Assembly (NCBI RefSeq): GCF_030409525.1
Contig: NZ_JAUFQB010000062.1
Location: 1 to 64,000 of the forward strand
DNA length: 64,000 nt
Source: Kaistella yonginensis
Lineage (GTDB): Bacteria; Bacteroidota; Bacteroidia; Flavobacteriales; Weeksellaceae
Direction: 5' to 3'
Shown: piece after piece, positions 60,452-64,000 of the stretch
Layout of the letters: every line of letters starts with the position of its first letter
How positions within the stretch are numbered: position 1 is the first letter of the stretch
Translations under genes and position numbers: made by a program
The notes under the pieces: model-generated
Database searches by the model: none
Told to the model about the DNA's origin: nothing
What the model saw: the letters and a program-made list of their open reading frames with translations, nothing else

Positions 60452-62810
60452 TAAGAATCTACTTTACAAAATTTACTTTTTAGCTTTTACCACTTTTTCA
60501 ATCGGTGTTTTTTCGCAGCACCACGAGATGCACGCGACCGCTCAAGATAAAGCTAAAAGTGATTATAACGATGCTATTTCCTTTGGTGGAAAAACCGTTC
60601 GGTATGATTTGTTTGTGAAAGATACGTTAGTGAATTTCACCGGAAAACCTGTTCGGGCCATTGCTACCAACGGTAAACTACAAGCACCAACATTGTATTT
60701 TACAGAAGGTGATACCGCGGAAATTTATTTGCATAATCAACTGAAAGAAAATACAGGTTTGCATTGGCACGGTGTTATTTTGCCCAATGAAATGGATGGG
60801 GTGCCCTATCTCACCACGAAAGAAGTGAAGCCGGGCGAAACCCATTTGTATAAATTTAAAATTTCACAAAATGGAACCTATTGGTATCATTCTCACGAAG
60901 GGCTTCAGGAACAGATTGGCATGAACGGAATTCTCGTTTTTAATAAACGCAATGGTGAACCAACAAATGAGTTTGCCGCAGACCTCCCAGTGCTTTTGGG
61001 TGAATGGACCGATGAGAACCCGAAACAAATCATGCGTCGCCTTCACATGGATGAAACCGATTGGTATGCCATCAAAAAAGGAACGGTTCAAAGTTATTCT
61101 GAAGCTCTGAAAGCAGGTCATTTCGGCACAAAATTGCTCAACGAATGGAAAAGAATGGAAGCCATGGATGTAAGCGATGTTTATTATGACAAATTTTTAA
61201 TTAATGGCAACACCTCTTCCAACCATGCTCATCTTAAAGCGGGTGATAGAGTGAAATTACGCGTGGCCAATGGTGGTTCTTCTTCCTACTTTTGGCTTAA
61301 TTACGGTGGTGGAAAAATAAAAGTAATTGCCAATGATGGGAATGAAGTTGAACCTGTGGAGGTTGATCGACTTATTATAGGAACATCAGAGACGTATGAT
61401 ATTGAAGTATTAATCCCAGAGAATAAAAGTTTTGAATTCAGAGCGACTTCCGAAGACCGCCAAGGTTATGCCTCACTTTGGTTAGGCTCTGGCGAAAAAA
61501 TAAAAGCCCCAACTTTGCCTAAACTCATGCTTTTCGAAGGAATGAAAATGATGAATGGCATGATGAAAATGAGCGGCGACATGAAACCAATGACCATGAA
61601 AATGGGGAATCAAATGATGGATATGAATGAAGTAATGTATCCCGAAATTCCCAAAAGCAAGCGAATGGAAACCTTGGAACACATGAACGAAATGATGGGT
61701 GGTTCCAACAAAAAAATCGATGAAAAGAGAGATCACAGTACTATGAATTCCGACCATACTAAGGAAATGGATCACAGCACATCTAGTAATACCTCCGCCG
61801 CTGAACTGGAAATTGTTCGTCTTAATTATAATATGCTAAAATCTCCGTTTAAAACCATCTTAGCAACAGATCAGGTAAAAGAACTCAAGTTTACTTTGGA
61901 AGGAAACATGCGAAATTATTTATGGACGTTGGATAACAAAACGGTCACAGAATCGGATAAAATCTTAATAAAAAAAGGAGAAGTTGTTCGTATTACAATG
62001 TACAATAACTCGATGATGCGCCACCCCATGCACCTTCATGGCCATGATTTCCGATTGATTAATTTAAAAGGAGAATATTCGCCTTTAAAAAACGTAGTCG
62101 ATATCGCACCGATGGAAACAGTTACGATCGAATTTGCCGCTAATCAAGATGGTGATTGGTTTTTCCATTGCCATATATTGTATCACATGATGTCCGGCAT
62201 GGGAAGGGTTTTTAGTTATGAAAATTCTGCACCCAACCCACAATTACCAGACAAAGAAGCGTCTTACAAAAAATTCCTAAGCACGAATCGAATGGTGAAT
62301 ACCAAAGCCATGTTGGATATTTCATCAAACAAACTTCATTTTGAAAACATGACGATGCTAGGCGCACGCTGGATGAATAGTAATGAATTCCACAGCAATT
62401 ACAAATTTGATCATTATGAAGGAAGTGTAAAATTCGGACGTTTTCTCGGTAAATACCAATGGGCATTGCCTTACGTAGGTTTCAGAAGCAACAAAACCCA
62501 TGATGATGCTGCCACCTGGTTTGGTCAAAATGTACAGCCAGAACAGCAGAATGTAGCAATCGCTGGTCTTAGGTATATATTACCTTTTTTAATCACCGCT
62601 GATGCAAATGTAGATCACTTTGGAAAAGTGCGACTTGAATTTAGTAGAGAGGGAATCCCAATCTCACCAAGAATTCGGGGCAGTTTTGCCGTTAATTCTG
62701 ATAAAGAATTTGATTTTGGTTTGAAATATATCGTCCACAAATGGGTTTCGATTTCAACAAACTATGATAGCGAATTTGGCTTTGGTGCCGGGTTAACTTT
62801 TAGGTACTAA
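60441..62810 (+). CDS. Multicopper oxidase (CopA-like) with a CopB-like C-terminal domain
   Basis: A 789-residue exported enzyme (signal peptide to about residue 25, FSIGVFSQ). Three cupredoxin domains carry all four copper motifs: HWHGVILP, WYHSHEG, HPMHLHGHDF and HCHILYHMMSGM (type 1, 2 and 3 sites). A Met/His-rich insert (about 365-445; KMMNGMMKMSGDMK, DHSTMNSDHT) is typical of Cu(I)-handling oxidases. After the oxidase core (about residue 595) some 190 residues follow with strands such as LRYILPFLITADANVDHFGK and FGAGLTFRY, like the CopB outer-membrane barrel. It probably oxidises Cu(I) and confers copper tolerance. It overlaps the DUF305 gene. Confidence 0.93.
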   Translation: MINNKNLLYKIYFLAFTTFSIGVFSQHHEMHATAQDKAKSDYNDAISFGGKTVRYDLFVKDTLVNFTGKPVRAIATNGKLQAPTLYFTEGDTAEIYLHNQLKENTGLHWHGVILPNEMDGVPYLTTKEVKPGETHLYKFKISQNGTYWYHSHEGLQEQIGMNGILVFNKRNGEPTNEFAADLPVLLGEWTDENPKQIMRRLHMDETDWYAIKKGTVQSYSEALKAGHFGTKLLNEWKRMEAMDVSDVYYDKFLINGNTSSNHAHLKAGDRVKLRVANGGSSSYFWLNYGGGKIKVIANDGNEVEPVEVDRLIIGTSETYDIEVLIPENKSFEFRATSEDRQGYASLWLGSGEKIKAPTLPKLMLFEGMKMMNGMMKMSGDMKPMTMKMGNQMMDMNEVMYPEIPKSKRMETLEHMNEMMGGSNKKIDEKRDHSTMNSDHTKEMDHSTSSNTSAAELEIVRLNYNMLKSPFKTILATDQVKELKFTLEGNMRNYLWTLDNKTVTESDKILIKKGEVVRITMYNNSMMRHPMHLHGHDFRLINLKGEYSPLKNVVDIAPMETVTIEFAANQDGDWFFHCHILYHMMSGMGRVFSYENSAPNPQLPDKEASYKKFLSTNRMVNTKAMLDISSNKLHFENMTMLGARWMNSNEFHSNYKFDHYEGSVKFGRFLGKYQWALPYVGFRSNKTHDDAATWFGQNVQPEQQNVAIAGLRYILPFLITADANVDHFGKVRLEFSREGIPISPRIRGSFAVNSDKEFDFGLKYIVHKWVSISTNYDSEFGFGAGLTFRY

Positions 62811-62830
62811 AATCATTTTATATCTGACAA

Positions 62831-62866
62831 AAAAACCGTTTTCATTTTTGGTGAAAACGGTTTTTC
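62831..62866. terminator. Bidirectional terminator after the copper operon
   Basis: A 14-base stem AAAAACCGTTTTCA (62831-62844) / TGAAAACGGTTTTT (62852-62865) with A- and T-rich ends. It serves the copper operon on the plus strand and the small gene at 62881-63174 on the minus strand. Confidence 0.88.
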
Positions 62867-62880
62867 TATAATAATAAATC

Positions 62881-63174
62881 TTAGCTTAAAAGATCATCAT
62901 TGATTTCTTCGTGATTATCTGCGTTGTCACTACGACTGTAAAAGTTATTTTCTTCATCCTCAGACCCAATTTCTTCCATTGTATCATCCGCAGAAGAGCC
63001 CGGAACATCAAGATTATCGCCTAACCGTTCTACATTTTGTTGCGGATGTAGGATAGGATTTCCATCGCCATCTAAGGATATCGCTTCTTCTTGATTAAAA
63101 ATATCATTTTCCGGACTATAGTTCATTTCTTTCAAATTTTCATTCTGTTCATCGGTATTATCTCGTGGTATCAT
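62881..63174 (-). CDS. Small acidic hypothetical protein
   Basis: A 97-residue, strongly acidic, probably largely disordered protein. Features: ISLDGDGNPILHP, LDVPGSSADDTMEEIGSEDEENNFYS. The PGSSADD...EEIGSEDEENN segment is, to my recollection, conserved in many flavobacterial and sphingobacterial hypothetical proteins. No signal peptide. The function is unknown. It lies 77 bases downstream of another small hydrophilic gene on the same strand. Confidence 0.72.
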   Translation of the reverse strand: MIPRDNTDEQNENLKEMNYSPENDIFNQEEAISLDGDGNPILHPQQNVERLGDNLDVPGSSADDTMEEIGSEDEENNFYSRSDNADNHEEINDDLLS

Positions 63175-63250
63175 GATAAAATATTTTAAGGTTTAACGTT
63201 GACATGAAGATTAGATGTTCTAATCCTTTAATTTTTTTCTAAGGAAATCT

Positions 63251-63484
63251 TTATAGATCACCTTCCATTGCTTGGTTTTTATTATTTTCCCAAGCATCAT
63301 TATACGCCTTTTTTTGATTTTCCCACGCCTTTGGTGGCACTGCATTTTCTGCATTGAGTGGCCGATCATTAACGATGATTTCATTTTCATCATTACTTTC
63401 ATTTCGTAGTACACGGTCATCTACTCCGGCAATTTTAATTATTCGACTGTTGTTTTCGACCAATTTATCATCTTTGTTTTCCAT
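63251..63484 (-). CDS. Small hydrophilic hypothetical protein
   Basis: A 77-residue protein rich in Asn, Asp, Glu and Lys, probably disordered, with two Trp in a repeated-looking motif (AWENQKKAYNDAWENNKNQ). A second frame over the same bases (63220-63420) has less plausible composition and is rejected. No known domain. It may form a small operon with the acidic protein at 62881-63174. The short, hydrophilic character suggests a stress-related protein, but that is only a guess. Confidence 0.6.
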   Translation of the reverse strand: MENKDDKLVENNSRIIKIAGVDDRVLRNESNDENEIIVNDRPLNAENAVPPKAWENQKKAYNDAWENNKNQAMEGDL

Positions 63485-63698
63485 GATTTTTACATTTAAA
63501 AAGTTGTGTTTATTCTAAAACAAATACTATTCCGCAATCAATAGCGTTTCCCGAGCTTCTAAAAAAAATATCCTACAAAACCGAGTCGAAAACCTTTGCT
63601 CAAAACACTTCTTACACCGACCGAAATGATCTTATTTTTAACCTTAAAAAACAATTAACTTTCTTGATCATTGACAAAATTTTCTTAATTATTATTAT

Positions 63699-63706
63699 TA
63701 AATTTG
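63699..63706 (+). promoter_or_regulatory. -7 promoter box TAAATTTG of ftsK
   Basis: An exact TAnnTTTG match 14 bases before the ATG at 63721. A TTGAC (63671-63675) lies farther upstream than the ideal spacing. Confidence 0.5.
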
Positions 63707-63720
63707 CCCTGATTGATATT

Positions 63721-64000
63721 ATGGAAAAAAATACTAAAAAAAACACGCCTAAAACCGTTGAACAAAATAAAATCCTTTCTAAACCCCGCATATTTTTCGG
63801 AATACTATTTCTTGTGATTGCGGTGGTTGGTATTCTTTCTTTCATTTCTTATTTAATGAACTGGAAGGCAGATCAAAGCCAGGCTGGTACTATGCTCGAT
63901 AAAACGATTAAATCATCAAATATTTTTGGGAAAATCGGTGATTGGCTCGGTAATATTTTTATTTTCGAAAGTATCGGGATTGCGGCTTTTTTAGTAGCAT
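63721..64000 (+). CDS. ftsK: DNA translocase FtsK, N-terminal fragment (cut by window end)
   Basis: The open frame starts at ATG 63721 and runs off the window after 93 codons. It begins with a short basic leader (MEKNTKKNTPK), then KPRIFFGILFLVIAVVGILSF (TM1), the loop YLMNWKADQSQAGTMLDK and NIFGKIGDWLGNIFIFESIGIA, leading into the second TM. This matches the N-terminal 4TM domain of Bacteroidota FtsK/SpoIIIE, which sits at the division septum and moves chromosome ends into daughter cells. The motor domain would lie beyond the window. Confidence 0.85.
   Translation, partial: MEKNTKKNTPKTVEQNKILSKPRIFFGILFLVIAVVGILSFISYLMNWKADQSQAGTMLDKTIKSSNIFGKIGDWLGNIFIFESIGIAAFLVA

Noticed and set aside
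63220-63420. A 66-residue minus-strand frame overlapping the gene at 63251-63484
   Set aside because: Its composition (very Lys/Met-rich without pattern) is unlike a protein, and it overlaps a better candidate in another frame.
63612-63845. A 77-residue minus-strand frame at the right end
   Set aside because: It is antisense to the start of ftsK, whose N-terminal sequence is clearly recognisable.

Overview
The window is about 64 kb of AT-rich chromosome from a flavobacterium, most likely in the Chryseobacterium/Kaistella group of the Weeksellaceae (Bacteroidota). The evidence is: many exact copies of the Bacteroidota -7 promoter box TAnnTTTG together with the short RpoD sigma factor that reads it; secreted proteins with type IX secretion C-terminal sorting domains; bacillithiol enzymes; a DnaE polymerase fused to an N-terminal proofreading exonuclease; and a Bacteroidota-style curli operon. 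I saw no rRNA, tRNA, CRISPR array, insertion sequence or integrase. The sequence reads as ordinary vertically inherited chromosome with small accessory patches.

Left part (1-17 kb): a small orphan gene, the PLP-homeostasis protein YggS, a sigma-54-type response regulator without a DNA-binding domain, and a MATE exporter. PEP carboxylase follows, flanked by four unrecognised AT-rich genes. A spacer with a striking RNA-like inverted-repeat element leads into a complete tripartite efflux operon (tetR-tolC-MFP-RND) on the minus strand, with a candidate TetR operator and a terminator.

Middle part (17-46 kb): a curli (functional amyloid) operon with a CsgA-like fibre subunit, an internal hairpin terminator, a CsgB-like protein, a CsgE carrying an extra CsgC/CsgH-like domain, CsgF, a CsgG with an added beta-barrel-like domain, and a translationally coupled lipoprotein. 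A convergent LuxR-type regulator with a degenerate receiver lies next to it and recalls CsgD. Then come dnaE, a secreted tail-collar protein paired with a T9SS cargo protein, a fused branched-chain keto acid dehydrogenase E1, ligA and an M17 aminopeptidase. Next is a six-gene cluster (36.4-42.8 kb) of two or three ATP-grasp ligases, a GCS2-type carboxylate-amine ligase, a class I glutamine amidotransferase-like protein and an esterase. It looks like a pathway for an unknown amide-linked small molecule and is the best candidate here for an undescribed system.

Right part (46-64 kb): the primary sigma factor RpoD; a three-gene bacillithiol-linked operon (bstA-ytxJ-crp) divergent from nicotinamidase across inverted repeats; an S41 protease that overlaps a convergent SRPBCC gene; a GreA/Rnk-like factor; a TonB-dependent receptor; a FAS1 lipoprotein gene broken by one in-frame TGA; urocanate hydratase; a copper-handling operon (HYC_CC_PP, DUF3347, DUF305, multicopper oxidase with a CopB-like tail); two small acidic proteins; and the beginning of ftsK, cut by the window end.

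Functions are assigned by recognising motifs by eye. No database search was run, so names for less conserved genes remain provisional.
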